Numbered from the stretch's first letter, positions 1 to 11,597 are shown. The stretch: 64,000 nt of DNA from Oenanthe sinensis (GCA_028671895.1 CM053810.1:27569501-27633500); one strand, 5' to 3'. Notes: generated from the letters alone by a model not told the origin. Program-made: numbers and translations.

Positions 1-2153
1 TCCCCGGATGGATCATATCCGGAATTTGAAAAGATCTACTCATCGTCTCAAGATGATCAGCAACTCTTTGAGTCTTACCCTGAGGCAACTCAGTTTTCTA
101 TTCCAAAAGGAACGCAAGACTTTATAGAGGATTGGAACTTGCAAAGTTCCATTGCACCACCAGTGACCTCTCATGCAGGGGCTTTGGTGATCTTTAATGC
201 AGGTACATCTGGAGGCTCGGATTTTGAGTTAAACACGAGCGAAGAAAGGCAAACACTGTGTGATACACCTACACGTGAGGTGAGTGAAACTCTCTTGCAA
301 ATAGGAAATATGAGTGCACACATAGGCACAGAAAATGAGATGCAAAATATGTTACTGTCCTTTCAACAATAGATGGATGCACTGAAAGCAGAAAATGCAC
401 AACTTCGAGCTCAAATCAATGCTCAAAATTCTTCAGATCCAGTTTCAAATCAGTTTTCTCTTATTAGAAAGGATCTTGAAGAAGTAACGACAACTGTGCT
501 TCTCAAGACAAATGATGTGAATCAAACACAAGGTGTTATAGCAGCTGATATCAAGGACTTAAGACAGAGTCAAATTCAAATTGCTGATAATCTAACAGAG
601 ATAAATAAGATCTCAAATCGTATCGATGTTCTAGAAAATGATTATCATCAGTACAATGCTCTTAATTCCTCGAAATTTGCAATGATTGAAAGAGGCATAG
701 ATCAGTTGAATGAAGGTTTGAGGCACGTCTACAACATGGTCAAGTCTGGAACTAAACCTATCCCAGAACAACAACAATTCTTTGAAGGGACTTCAGTCGA
801 GGATCCCTCAACTAAGGGGGAGAAGGTACAAGAAAAAGCTCCAACTCCAGACAAAGGGAAAATGCATGACACAGTACAAGAAGCTCCAGACAAAGGGAAA
901 ATGCATGACACAGTACAAGAAGCTGCAGACAAAGGGAAAATGCATGACACAGTACAAGAAGCTGCTACAGATCAACTCAAGTCAGATCAATCTTACTATG
1001 CAGCAGAACAAGATTTTTCTTTCTTTGAACCAGAACAACAAACTCCTGTAAAATCAAATTTTGGTGATGCTGAAACATGTGAGTTTGACAGAGAATTTCT
1101 TTTCTCTGATGAAACAGAAAGAAATGCTGAGCTAGATGAAGAACTTAGAAGATTTCAAGAAGAATCCATAGAGAAGAACTTTGAGTTAGATGCAAGGATT
1201 CTTGAAATGCAAAATGAAGCTCAAGCAAGAAATGACAAGCTTGATAAGCTTAAGGCTCTCCTACAAGTTAAATCCAAGGAAAAAAAGGAAGCAGCTGCAC
1301 AAAAGCAAAAGCTATGGGATGCTGCAATCACTGCCAAGAGGGAAGACATTAAAAGAAAGTTTGGACCAAAATGGGATCAAGCTAGAATGATCATGGATCA
1401 ACCTCAGATTGGCACATATCAAGACAGAGAGGTATCCGGCATGATAGGTGAACTATTCACTGCTAATACAACTGTAGATCTTTACATGGCTGCATTAAAG
1501 CTAAAGATCAGGTATATCACAGTTGAAGTAAATGTAGATGGCTGGCATATCATAATTCATCTTGATAATTATGGTTTCTACAAAGTTTCGTTGGACTTCT
1601 TCAGAACAAGAACACCCTCTGAGTTATGGGTTATGCTGTGTAAAGTAAAAAGAAGTTCAGAGATGAATGAAATACTCTGAGATCACATTCGAGACTTTGC
1701 TACTCTAAGGAGTCCAGAAATCATATCTAAACCTTATGAAGTAAGGTTTGTGAAAAACAATCGATATCAAATAATTCGTTTTAATTCAGAGTCTATGACT
1801 GGATATCCTTTGAACTACTTAATAGACGTAGAGAAAATGCTACGGTCTGAAGGATTTCAAGTCAAGCTAAATCAGTTGCTGCTGATTATATCCAAGACTA
1901 CTGTATGTCTAAAGATATTGATTTTTACAAGCAATGGAAAGGACTAGAAGAGTTCAAGCAACCAGCGTCAATTCCACATGATCCTCTTGATAATGAAGTT
2001 TTGTATAGACTTTCTATATCAGAACAAAACAAGGCGTATGGGGTTTCTGGAAGCTCTCAGACAGTACCTGAACCAGAACCACGCACACCTATTGTTGGTG
2101 TTGAAGAAGTAAAAGAAGAAGGTGAAATACATAGTGAAGATGATCAGAATTGA
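1..2153 (+). pseudogene. env-like ORF3 of E1, broken
   Basis: A single reading frame runs from base 1 to 1860 with only two stops, TAG at 370-372 and TGA at 1678-1680. It shifts frame around 1860-1890 and finishes at 2153 (C-terminus ...EIHSEDDQN). Position between pol (off window) and the PPT matches the optional env-like ORF of Sireviruses. The product is hydrophilic and acidic. Heptad-like stretches just after 373 (ALKAENAQLRAQI) and around 1110-1320 (ELDEELRRFQEE, KEKKEAAAQKQKLW) suggest coiled coils. I see no convincing signal peptide or membrane segment in the visible part. Three 13-residue repeats (DKGKMHDTVQEA plus A or P) lie in the middle. A retroviral-type envelope function is not shown by the sequence; a host-derived or structural protein is equally possible. 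Confidence 0.6.
850..966 (+). repeat. three 39-bp tandem repeats in the env-like ORF
   Basis: Units start at 850, 889 and 928 and differ by about one base each. The length is a multiple of three, so each adds 13 residues without shifting frame. The units are nearly identical while the rest of the ORF has decayed, so the duplication looks recent or is being homogenised. Confidence 0.95.
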
Positions 2154-2390
2154 AGAAATGTTAACATCTTTTGTTGCTAAAACTAGGATAGATCAAGATA
2201 GAAATTTGTACTATTTGTTCAGTCTAGAGGAACAACTATCTTGTATTTATCATTAATGTTTGAATCTGACAATGTGTTATATGAACCAGAACTAAGTTTG
2301 TTTATTTACAAGTTTTATTGTTATATCTTTTTCTTGTTTGTTAGTTGAGTTATCCTATAGTGATTTGCTTGTTATTGTTTAAACAAACAA

Positions 2391-2402
2391 ATAGGGGGAG
2401 AT
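2391..2402 (+). other. polypurine tract of E1
   Basis: ATAGGGGGAGAT lies immediately before the LTR start TGAAAG, where plus-strand priming occurs in LTR elements. The same tract in inverted orientation flanks the 3' LTR of E4 (47744-47755). Bases 2154-2390 between ORF and tract are AT-rich and show no other feature. Confidence 0.9.
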
Positions 2403-3237
2403 TGAAAGACATATGTTTAGAAGCCTATTTGTTTAGCGAGATGACAACTCAACTCAAACATAGATAATTTGTAAGTAAATATATTATCTGTCACAGGAAT
2501 CTTCAGCAGGTATTATTTGACAAGAAAAAGAAGATCAAAGTCAATCTACAGACATGAAGCAGTACTACATTGAAAGAAGCTCAATTTAATTGATCATGCC
2601 TTAGTGGAGTAATTAAGTTTAAAGAAGCTACAGTGTCAGAAGATTTCATTTTTGTGTGACATCAGAAATAGTCCAATCAGAAGGAACAGAAGTGAACCAT
2701 TATAAAAGTCAAGTGAAGAATTCTATTTGTTGTGAATCACTCGTGAACCAGACAGTACACGGAGTGTTGGCAAAATACAGAGAAGATTCTTTATTACAGA
2801 AGAAATGGTCAGCTACAGACATTGGTGTGAAGACAGAAGACTTGGAATTATATCATCAAGAGTTGTGGAGTCAAGACTTTAATTTAATTCTCTATTAATT
2901 GATTAAATTATTTAGTTAATTTAATTGGTAAATTAATTCAATCAGAATTAATTTATTTCTTAAATTGATTAAGAAATTAATTAATTTAGAATTATTTTAG
3001 AAAGAAGAAGACTTTAATTTAATTCTATTATCAAAAAGTTAATTTATTATGTATCTTATTTACTTAGATTAATTCACACAGAATTAATTTAATGAATAAG
3101 ATATATAATAAAACAAATAGAATTTAATTCAAATGAAATCAAAAAGGGAGAAAGAAGTCAGAAGATTCAAATCAAATGAATCACTTGAAAATAAATGATA
3201 TACATCTCATTTATCATTCAGGTCGGCAATTGATTTC

Positions 3238-3503
3238 TCGGGAAGACTTTTGAAAAGTCTCCCGGAGACTTTTCAAAAGTCTCCCCAAATCTTATTTGAA
3301 AAGTCTCCCCGAGCTATAATAATCTCCCCGAGCTATCAAAGTCTTCCCCATCAATTTAAATGATTTTTCATTTAAATCAAGAAGTCTCTGCGAGCTATGA
3401 TAGTCTCCCTGAAAAGTCTCCCCGAGCACAGATAGTCTCCCCAGAGTCAAGAAGTCTTCCCGAATGCACCAGAGAGACTTTTAAGTGTTTCTCTATATAT
3501 ATG
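3238..3503 (+). promoter_or_regulatory. U3 repeat array and TATA box of the E1 LTR
   Basis: About eleven copies of a short motif, best form AAGTCTCCCCGAGCTA, several in shortened or inverted form, occupy 3238-3465. A TATA box (CTCTATATATATGAG, 3491-3505) follows about 28 bp later. The same TATA context and a related motif occur in the E4 LTR. This is probably the core promoter with a clustered upstream element; binding factors are unknown. Confidence 0.7.
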
Positions 3504-3758
3504 AGATCAGTAGTTAACATTCAACAACTTCTATTAACATTCTATTCGAGCTAAAAGAAAAAAATACAGAGCATTCATGTTAAATATTCTGTAGAAATTC
3601 TAAAGAGCTATTAGTGTTTATTCGAACTGATCTTGTAACACCCATCAAGTTTAATACAAGTATTTTACTTGAACTGTGTTCCTTTGATTATTATTTCGTG
3701 ATAATAATTAAATTGTTTAATCAAAAATTATCCGAAACAGATATTAATATTTAATAGA

Positions 3759-3787
3759 GATTGTATTCAACCCCCCCTTCTACAATC
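3759..3787 (+). other. LTR-end hairpin with C-rich loop (E1)
   Basis: Arms GATTGTA (3759-3765) and TACAATC (3781-3787) are perfectly complementary and enclose the loop TTCAACCCCCCCTTC. The hairpin is 14 bp from the LTR end. Homologous hairpins with different arms but the same kind of loop are in E3, E4, E5 and the LTR at 44282. Confidence 0.85.
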
Positions 3788-3801
3788 ATTTGGACCTAAC
3801 A

Positions 3802-4879
3802 CGGGTAATGATAAAGGTGTACATTGGGTATGCTATGAATCGTATGAGGAATATGAATGATAGATATAGGATTTAATCCTCCAATTCGAGGAGTGATATT
3901 ATTGGCCTCTTGATTGAGTGAGACTATGAAATGCATGGTCATGCTCAAATATTGATTTGTTTAAATAGTCTACTCATTGATCAAGGAAACCGAGATTAAA
4001 CGTTGAAGAGGATGGCACTATACATGCCTCGAGTTTGATCTATAATATAAGGTTAAAGGGATTATATTACATGGAACATTATTCACGAAAGGTTTAATTG
4101 AATCACCAATTATTATTGTTACTTGGGTAGCAATGATGTATTACTAGATGCCGCTCATTGTTTATAATTTTATTATTAGATAATAAAATTATTGCCAACG
4201 TAATAATAACCTAAAGGGTCACACACAAAGAACGTCAAAACGGAGGTTTATTTAAATTACGAATTTAAATATATTACTGTTTATTCGAATTTAATTATTA
4301 AATTAATTAAGTGAGACTTGATTAATTATATTAGAATTCGGATTTAATAAGTATTATTATTATTCGAATTTAATTATTGAATTAATTAAGTGGGACTTGA
4401 TTAATTATATTAGAATTCAGATTTAATAATAATAATAACCCAAAGTCATAATGGGTTTTGGAAACCACATGGATTAGGGTTAGGCCCAAAATCTCTCTCT
4501 CCCCTATATATACATAATGATGTATAGTATTAGGGTTTAATCATCAAATTTCATTTTAGAGAAAAATCCTAGCTGCTCAACATCAAGAGAGGCTAGAGAA
4601 AGAGAGAGAGAGGGGCAAACAATTCGGCTAGTACCGCCTTCGGTGATCGTAGGACGATCGGGCGTTCGTGTGGACTTCTTTAGAGAGCAAATCTTTGCAA
4701 CAAAGGACTGCTGTGATTCATCTTTCTGGACCTCCATTAAACAGCATACGAAAGCTTTGTTAAGGTACATACTTCTTCACCATAATCATCCAAAGTTATA
4801 CATGGATCCTACGATTGAGTTTCGATTTTTTATTATTTTTACGTTAATTCCGATGCGTTTTCATGCCCGAAACCCTTCA
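3802..4879 (+). repeat. left (5') LTR of E2, part right of the E1 insertion
   Basis: It is nearly identical by eye to 10519-11597 of the right LTR and ends ...CCCTTCA at 4879. A TATA-like run CCCCTATATATACATAATG lies at about 4500-4520, followed by a purine-rich stretch (GAGAGAGAGAG) at about 4598-4612. The first part of this LTR lies beyond E1, outside the window. Confidence 0.93.
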
Positions 4880-6701
4880 ATGGCATCAGAGCTACGTGTG
4901 TAATGGGATGATTTGGTTATGTGTTTAACAATTTTTCGATGTATGTAAACATATATATGATATGCCATGACTATATATTGATATATATGTTTTATATGAT
5001 TTTGAATATATGATATTCATGTGTTGTATAATCATGGGATGATTGTGTGTATTGCTGTATGTATATGATACATGTTTGTTCTTGTTATGGAAATCGTATT
5101 CGATACGAATTCTGAAACGGCTTCGGTAGATTTTCTGAAATCTGTGTCCAGTGTCCGATTTTTGCAAACGATATGTGTTTTCTGACTGGAATCGTGTCAC
5201 TGAGCAATACTGACTGAATCATCTTCGCGTCTGTAAGCCGTTTGACGACGTTACAGGCCCCGAATCGGCGATTTATTATTTTCTAAAATTTATTTAATTT
5301 TCTGAAAATTTGAAATTTATTATATATGATTATATGATATGTTTATATAATCTGAGATATATTACATGTGTTATGTGATAACATGGTGGATGGTTATGGC
5401 CTAAAGACCCATAGGATAGTGGTTTTGTTTTATGGTTTTGGTTTCTAAATACGACTTGCATGTCGTTTATTCATTATAATTGTTAATCTCGAATGTAACT
5501 CGAGTTCTTCTTGTAATTTCATTAGAATAGATTTATTTATTATTCAATGTAATTGTTCAATGGAGACTTGGAAGCAAGGAAGCTAGGAGGCAATCCAGAT
5601 GATGGAGCAATGAAGAAGATAAAGACATATAATAGTGTAGTATTTGAAACCACCATAGATTGACCTTGATAATTCCATTAGCTTGGAAATATCACATAGG
5701 ATGGGGCCATAACCAAACACGTTTAATTTATGCACAATACATATATGTATATGAATGCATGTGTAGATATGTATGTGTTGGAATGATGTATGTATTAGAT
5801 ACGACACAAATGCCATGTCTGCTTAAGAAAGATAAAATCTGTAACGATTCAAGATTTTAAAATTAACAAACGATCATGAGATTCTTGTATTTATGAAATA
5901 TGGATTTTTAAAACACGGAATTAAATATTGATTTTTGATATCTATAACTGGGATTTTCTGACAAAAACGGATATGCGTATTCGTAAGGCTGATGGGTTTT
6001 AAGTGTGACCACTGGTATCCTCCATCTACCTGGGAAATGAACAATTTAAGATGTCAATTTGAAATATTTGGTTCAAGGAAAAATTGAGGATCTCTTTATG
6101 ATGTGATCATGATCGTTATAAATTTTCTAAACCCCTTAACAAAATATTAAGTTTTACTCGGATGCTTTCCAATGAATGAACACTCATCGAATCCTAGATC
6201 GATTAGGGGAAGGACTGTCAGTGGCAGGGGACTCCTATCTATCGTGGTGAGATGCGATGAATATAAACGGTTATATTCGACCGTTGTATCATTGGGTCTA
6301 ACTTAACTGAGTCGTCATAATAAGGTGAAAATAAACGGTTATATTCAACCATTATGAACTTAGAAGCATAGAGTTTGGTTAAAAGTCTATTAGATAGATA
6401 AGATCAATCGTTGTTCACCAAACTATCCAAGAATTATATATGATATAATTGACAACTGTTGTCTACCTAAATAATCATTTTTTATTGACTTCCAGTGGTT
6501 GACTTAGGACATGACGAAATATGGATCTTGGCTCACTAGAAAGAATTATGGGATATACTTTCCAAATTAATAGTAAGGGCTATTAATTTGATAAAAATAG
6601 TGGGAGATATATTATGAATATATCATAATCATTTGAACATAATAAATAACTCAGACAATCTAATGTTTATTTTATGCATTTTAAACATTGTAGATATTTA
6701 A
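4880..6701 (+). other. primer binding site and untranslated leader of E2
   Basis: TGGCATCAGAGCTACG (4881-4896) begins one base after the LTR and matches the initiator-Met tRNA 3' end apart from C for T at the fourth base. The remaining 1.8 kb to the gag ATG contains no ORF that I trust. It has a short internal repeat, TAAACGGTTATATTC, near 6260 and 6333. The length is unusual for a copia leader, so part may be inserted sequence. Confidence 0.75.
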
Positions 6702-7600
6702 ATGGCAAACAATACAAATACTTTCTCCGTACGAGCAACCCTTGAGAAGGACAAGATGACAGTAACTAACTTCCTGGATTGGTATAGGAATTTGAGGATT
6801 GTCCTCAGGCAAGAGCGTAAGCTCCATGTCATTGAAATTCCTTCACCTGCTCCTCCTGCTGAGAATGCAACTCGCGTTCAGCAAAATGCTTATCAGAAGC
6901 ATATTGATGATGTGAATGATATTGCATGTCTCATGCTGGCAACCATGAGTGTTGAGCTTCAAAAACAACATGAGCATATGGATGCTTATGAGATGATTGA
7001 ACACCTTTAAAGTATGTTTGAGGGACAAGCTCGTCAAGAAAGGTTCGACACGAGCAAAGCACTGTATGCTTGCAAACAGGGAGAGCGTGAACCTGTTGAA
7101 CCACATGTTCTGAAGATGATAGGTTATATTGAGTATCTTGATACTTTGAGTTTCCCGATTGGTTTGGAAGCTCAGATTGACTTAATCTTGCAATCGTTGA
7201 ACCGCAACTATACTCATTTTGTTATGAACTACAATATGAATGAGATAGACAAAACACCCACTGAATTGTTGGCCATGTTACGAACTACTGAAACCAACAT
7301 GAAAAGGCTGAACCTGCTGCCATGATGATGGTAGATAACAAAGGTAAGGCTAATAGGAAAGGCAAATGGAAGGGAAAGAAGAAGATTGGATCTGCTTCTG
7401 GTCCCAAGCCAAAGGCTAATCCCAAACAAGCTTTAAAGCCTAAGGGTGTTGTTGCAAAGGATGATTGTCACTACTATGGTAAACCAGGTCATTGAAAGAG
7501 AAACTGTCATGCTTATTTGGAGGATCTGAAGAAGAAGAAGGCTGGTCAAGCTTCTGATTCAGGTATTTATGTTATAGAGGTCAATTTGTCAACTTCTACA
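6702..7600 (+). pseudogene. gag of E2, broken
   Basis: It starts MANNTNTFSVRATLEKDK, a typical copia gag opening, with the conserved FLDWYRNLRIVLRQERK segment. An in-frame TAA sits at 7008-7010; the frame then continues from 7014 to 7325 and shifts near 7310. The zinc knuckle near 7465-7510 is doubly damaged: it reads CHYYGKPGH, so the second cysteine is tyrosine, and the residue after His is a TGA stop before KRNC. Nucleocapsid function is therefore lost. Confidence 0.85.
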
Positions 7601-8042
7601 TTTGTATAAATGTACATGAACTACAAAGGAGTATGACTTTGGCTAAAGGAGAGGTCGACCTACGAGTTGGCAATGGAGCAAAGGTTGCTGTTTTAGCTGT
7701 AGGGACTTATTATTTATCATTGCCCACTAGGCTTATTTTAGAACTTGAGAACTGTTTTTACGTGCCTGCAATTTGCAGAAACATTATTTCGGCTTCTTGT
7801 TTAGACAAGAAAGGTTTTGCATTTTAATTCAGAACAATAGTTGTTCCTTTTCTTTGAATAATATTACCTATGAGGTTGCACGTTTATTTAACAGTTTATA
7901 TGTTCTTGATTTAGACACTCCTATCTATAATGTGAATAACAAACGTCTTAAAATAAAAGACTCAAATTAAACATACCTCTGGCACTGTCGTTTAGGCCAT
8001 ATAAATGAGAAGCGCATTTCCAAGTTACATAAGGATGGATAC
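7601..8042 (+). pseudogene. protease remnant and start of integrase zinc domain, E2
   Basis: The segment 7633-7827 (GEVDLRVGNGAKVAVLAVGT) is the part of copia protease after the active site. I find no D(S/T)G motif upstream in any frame; the junction near 7590-7610 goes straight from the gag linker to post-active-site sequence, so the catalytic loop appears deleted. From about 7975 the frame LWHCRLGHINEKRISKLH begins the integrase zinc-binding (GAG_pre-integrs) domain. Confidence 0.7.
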
Positions 8043-9058
8043 TTGGATAAGTTTGACTTTGAATCATACGAAGCATGCGAACCTTGTCTCATTGGAAAAA
8101 TGACTAAATCTCCTTTTACTGAACAAGGTGAAAGGGCCACTGAACGATTAAAACTTATACATAGTGATGTATGTGGTCCTATGCGTACTATGACAAGAGG
8201 TGGCTTTTACTACTTTATCATGTTTACTGATAATTTCAGTAGATATGTGTATCTTATGAAGAACAAATCTGATTCTTTTGAAAAGTTCAAAGAAACAAAG
8301 CTGAAGTAGAAAAGCAAACTGGCGGAAGTATTAAGACTCTACGATCTGATCGTGGAGGTGAATACTTAAGCCATGAATTTAAGAGTTTATTAAAAGAGTG
8401 TGGTATTGTATCACAGCTCACTCCTCCCGGAACAACACAATGGAATGGAGTTTCTGAAAGGAGGAATCGTACTTTGTTGGACATGGTACGATCGATGATG
8501 AGTCATACAGATCTTCCAATTAGTTTACGGGGCTACGCCCTGGAGACGGCTGCTTATACACTTAACCAAGTTCCTACTAAAACGGTTCAGAAGACTCTAT
8601 ATGAGATATGGACTAAGAAATATCATAGCATGTCATTTATGAAAATATGGGGATGTGAAGCGTTTGTGAAACGTTTAACTTCTGACAAGCTAGGACCTAA
8701 ATCAGACAAATATAATTTTGTGGGATACCCAATTGAAACAAAGGGTTATTCATTCTATAATCCTTCCGAGAACAAAGTGTTTGTTGCTCGAATTACAGTT
8801 TTTCTTGAAAGAGAAATGCTTTCGAAGAAAAATAGTGGGAGGATAATAGATCTCGATGAAGTTCGAGGCCCACAAGATAACATTGAACCAATGGAGGAAC
8901 TTGAGCAGGATGTACAAGACCACAACACTGCTCAAGAAACACAGGTTATTCGTAGGTCTAGTAGGATTCGCCATGAGCCTGAGAGATATTATGGATTTCT
9001 CTTAACTCAAGATGGTGATGTGATGCTTATCGACGAAGATGAGCCTCTCACCTACTAA
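8043..9058 (+). pseudogene. integrase of E2, frameshifted
   Basis: The zinc domain ends with ACEPCLIGKM. The catalytic core follows: LIHSDVCGP carries the first Asp, LRSDRGGEY the second, and SERRNRTLLD the Glu. A frameshift occurs close to 8305, so the first Asp is in a different frame from the other two. The C-terminal part runs to a TAA at 9056-9058, after which RT continues in the same frame. Confidence 0.87.
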
Positions 9059-9064
9059 GATGCT

Positions 9065-9813
9065 ATGAACACTCCAGAATCCAAGAGATGGCTGGATGCC
9101 ATGAAATCTGAGATGGAATCCATGTATACTAATCAAGTATGGACTTTGGTTGATCCACCTAAAGGGGTAAAACCTATAGGGTTCAAGTGGGTTTTCAAGA
9201 AGAACACCGACATGGATGGTAATGTACAGACATATAAGGCACGATTGGTGGTAAAAGGTTTCAAGCAAATTCATGGTATTGACTATGATGAGACTTTTTC
9301 ACCAGTGGCTATGGTCAAGTCCATCAGGATTTTGCTTGCTATAGCTGCTTATTATGATTATGAAATCTGGCAGATGGATGTCAAAACCGCTTTCTTAAAA
9401 GGGAGCCTTGAAGAAGATATGGATGTGTATATGACACAGCCTGAAGGTTTTGCTGATCCAAAGAATGTTGTAAAGGTATGTAAGCTGCGTCGATCCATTT
9501 ATGGATTGAAACAAGCCTCAAGGAGATGGAACATTCGTTTTGATGAAACTGTCAAAGAGTTTGGGTTTATTCAAAATGAAGATGAACCATGTGTTTACAA
9601 GAAGGTAAGTGGGAGCAATGTGGCATTCCTATAATTATATGTTGATGATATATTAATAATAGGGAATGACATTCCTTCTTTACAGGCTTTTAAGACTTGG
9701 TTGAGTAAGAATTTCTCAATGAAAGATTTAGGCGAAGCGACCTATATTTTAGGTATCAAGATCTATAGAGATAGATCAAGAAGAATGATCGGCCTAAGTC
9801 AGAGTAGATACTA
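9065..9813 (+). pseudogene. reverse transcriptase of E2
   Basis: Copia RT blocks appear in order: FKWVFKKNTD, ARLVVKGFKQ, IWQMDVKTAFLKG, IYGLKQASRRW and the catalytic YVDD at about 9638-9650. A TAA at 9632-9634 lies just before the YVDD block, in frame. The frame ends with TAG at about 9811 after SRRMIGLSQSRY. The thumb and connection region expected next is missing. Confidence 0.9.
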
Positions 9814-10006
9814 GTCTAATCCAGGTGAAGGTCACTGAATAGCAGTCAAGAATATTCTTAAGTACTTGAAGAGGACTAAAGATTAATTCTTGGTATAACA
9901 TTGCAGATCCACTGACTAAGGCTTTGTCGCAGCAGAAGCACGAAGGTCATACTAGTTCCATGGGTATTAGATACATGAGAGATTGGCTCTAGTACAAGTG
10001 GGAGAT
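9814..10006 (+). pseudogene. RNase H remnants and PPT of E2
   Basis: Two separated pieces remain: NPGEGH followed by a stop and IAVKNILKYLKRTKD, then a piece with the usual C-terminal run ADPLTKAL. Sequence that should lie between them and before the first is absent, which indicates two internal deletions removing the RNase H catalytic centre. The PPT AAGTGGGAGA (9997-10005) abuts the LTR start at 10007. Confidence 0.8.
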
Positions 10007-11597
10007 TGTTAGTATTGGTGTCCTAGAGACAATACTTTTAATGTTTTATTGAAAACAATTAAGGATTATGTTTTATGTGATTATTTAATTATTATTTATT
10101 ATGTCTTTATTTACTGCGTTACAAATTGAAAGGATAATAAATGTCCTTGGAATATTAATACGTAATATATATCTTTAAGTATGTGACTTAAAAATGAGAT
10201 TATATGAATAGTATTTTATTCCTAAAATTCCCTAGTCAAGTATTATTATTTAAGGACAATAATAATGCAATAAGACTAGTATGTTTGTTGACGGATGACC
10301 ACATCTCATTGGTCATAGGTATGGTGATACTAAAGTCAAGAACATAAGTGTATGTTTCAATACATGACACTGGAAAGACCCGCCGTGAGATTCTACATGT
10401 TAATAAGTGTCATAAGAAATCTCACTGTGATAATGATGTAATGATCCTCTGACTTGAAATCATTATATTTCTATACGAGAATTAATATACTTTAATTACA
10501 CTCAAAGTTACCTTTAACCGGGTAATGATAAAGGTGTACATTGGGTATGCTATGAATCGTATGAGGAATATGAATGATAGATATAGGATTTAACCCTCCA
10601 ATTCGATGAGTGATATTATTGGCCTCTTGATTGAGTGAGACTATGAAATGCATGGTCATGCTCAAATATTGATTTGTTTAAATAGTCTACTCATTGATCA
10701 AGGAAACCGAGATTAAACGTTGAAGAGGATGACACTATACATGCCTCGAGTTTGATCTATAATATAAGGTTAAAGGGATTATATTACATGGAACATTATT
10801 CACGAAAGGTTTAATTGAATCACCAATTATTATTGTTACTTGGGTAACAATGATGTATTACTAGATGCCGCTCATTGTTTATAATTTTATTATTAGATAA
10901 TAAAATTATTGCCAACGTAATAATAACCTAAAGGGTCACACACAAAGAACGTCAAAACGGAGGTATATTTAAATTAAGAATTTAAATATATTATTGTTTA
11001 TTCAAATTTAATTATTAAATTAATTAAGTGGGACTTGATTAATTATATTAGAATTCGGATTTAATAAGTATTATTATTATTCGAATTTAATTATTGAATT
11101 AATTAAGTGGGACTTGATTAATTATATTAGAATTCAGATTTAATAATAATAATAACCCAAAGTCATAATGGGTTTTGGAAACCACATGGATTAGGGTTAG
11201 GCCCAAAATCTCTCTCTCCCCTATATATACATAATGATGTATAGTATTAGGGTTTAATCATCAAATTTCGTTTTTAGAGAAAAATCCTAGTTGCTCAACA
11301 TTAAGAGAGGCTAGAGAAAGAAAGAGAGAGAGGCAAACAATTCGGCTTGTACCGACTTCGGTGATCGTAGGACGATCGGGCGTTCGTGTGGACTTCTTTA
11401 GAGAGCAAATCTTTGCAACAAAGGACTACTGTGATTCATCTCTCTGGACCTCCATTAAACAGCATACGAAAGCTTTGTTAAGGTACATACTTCTTCACCA
11501 TAATCATCCAAAGTTATACATGGATCCTGCGATTGGGTTTCGATTTTTTATTATTTTTACGTTAATTCCGCTGCGTTTTCATGCCCGAAACCCTTCA
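10007..11597 (+). repeat. right (3') LTR of E2 (1591 bp)
   Basis: It starts TGTTAGTATTGG and ends ...CCCTTCA. It is complete and uninterrupted, and supplies the empty-site sequence for the E1 insertion at 10519-10523. Its low divergence from 3802-4879 suggests E2 is not very old despite its coding damage. Confidence 0.93.

Larger units (their letters stand above)
1..3801 (+). mobile_element. E1: 3' part of a Sirevirus-type Ty1/copia element
   Basis: The element enters from the left window edge and ends with a TG...CA LTR at 3801. What is visible, in order, is a long env-like ORF, a polypurine tract and the 3' LTR; gag and pol lie outside. It is inserted in the left LTR of E2: sequence from 3802 onward continues the E2 LTR, and the uninterrupted site is preserved at 10519-10523 (CGGGT), the predicted 5-bp target duplication. 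Placement in the Sirevirus (SIRE/Maximus) lineage is inferred from the ORF after pol, the AGGGGGAGAT tract and the C-rich LTR end shared with E3-E5. The left TSD copy is outside the window. Confidence 0.85.
2403..3801 (+). repeat. 3' LTR of E1 (1399 bp)
   Basis: It starts TGAAAGACATATG after the PPT and ends CCTAACA at 3801. It is homologous in plan and in both termini to the E4 LTRs (E4 begins TGAAAGGCATATG). From 5' to 3' it has an AT-rich stretch with many TTAATTAA-like inverted repeats (about 2880-3130), a repeat array, a TATA box and a C-rich hairpin. Confidence 0.9.
3802..11597 (+). mobile_element. E2: degenerate Ty1/copia element, Tork/TAR/Angela-like
   Basis: Order is LTR (its left part displaced off window by E1), PBS, long leader, gag, protease remnant, integrase, RT, RNase H remnant, PPT and LTR. 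Gag-PR-IN-RT order is diagnostic of copia. Protein style (FMFTDNFSRYVYLM in IN, GEATYILGIKI after RT) and the LTR start TGTTAGTATTGG differ from the four Sirevirus-like elements. The element is non-autonomous: it has several stops, frameshifts and deletions. The base run after the right LTR, CAAAC (11598-11602), is the predicted TSD; its partner is off window. Confidence 0.9.

Noticed and set aside
729..1051. Overlapping ORFs on both strands around 729-1051
   Set aside because: They are out-of-frame shadows of the 39-bp repeat in the env-like ORF; the repeated peptide SCIFPLSGA is a by-product.
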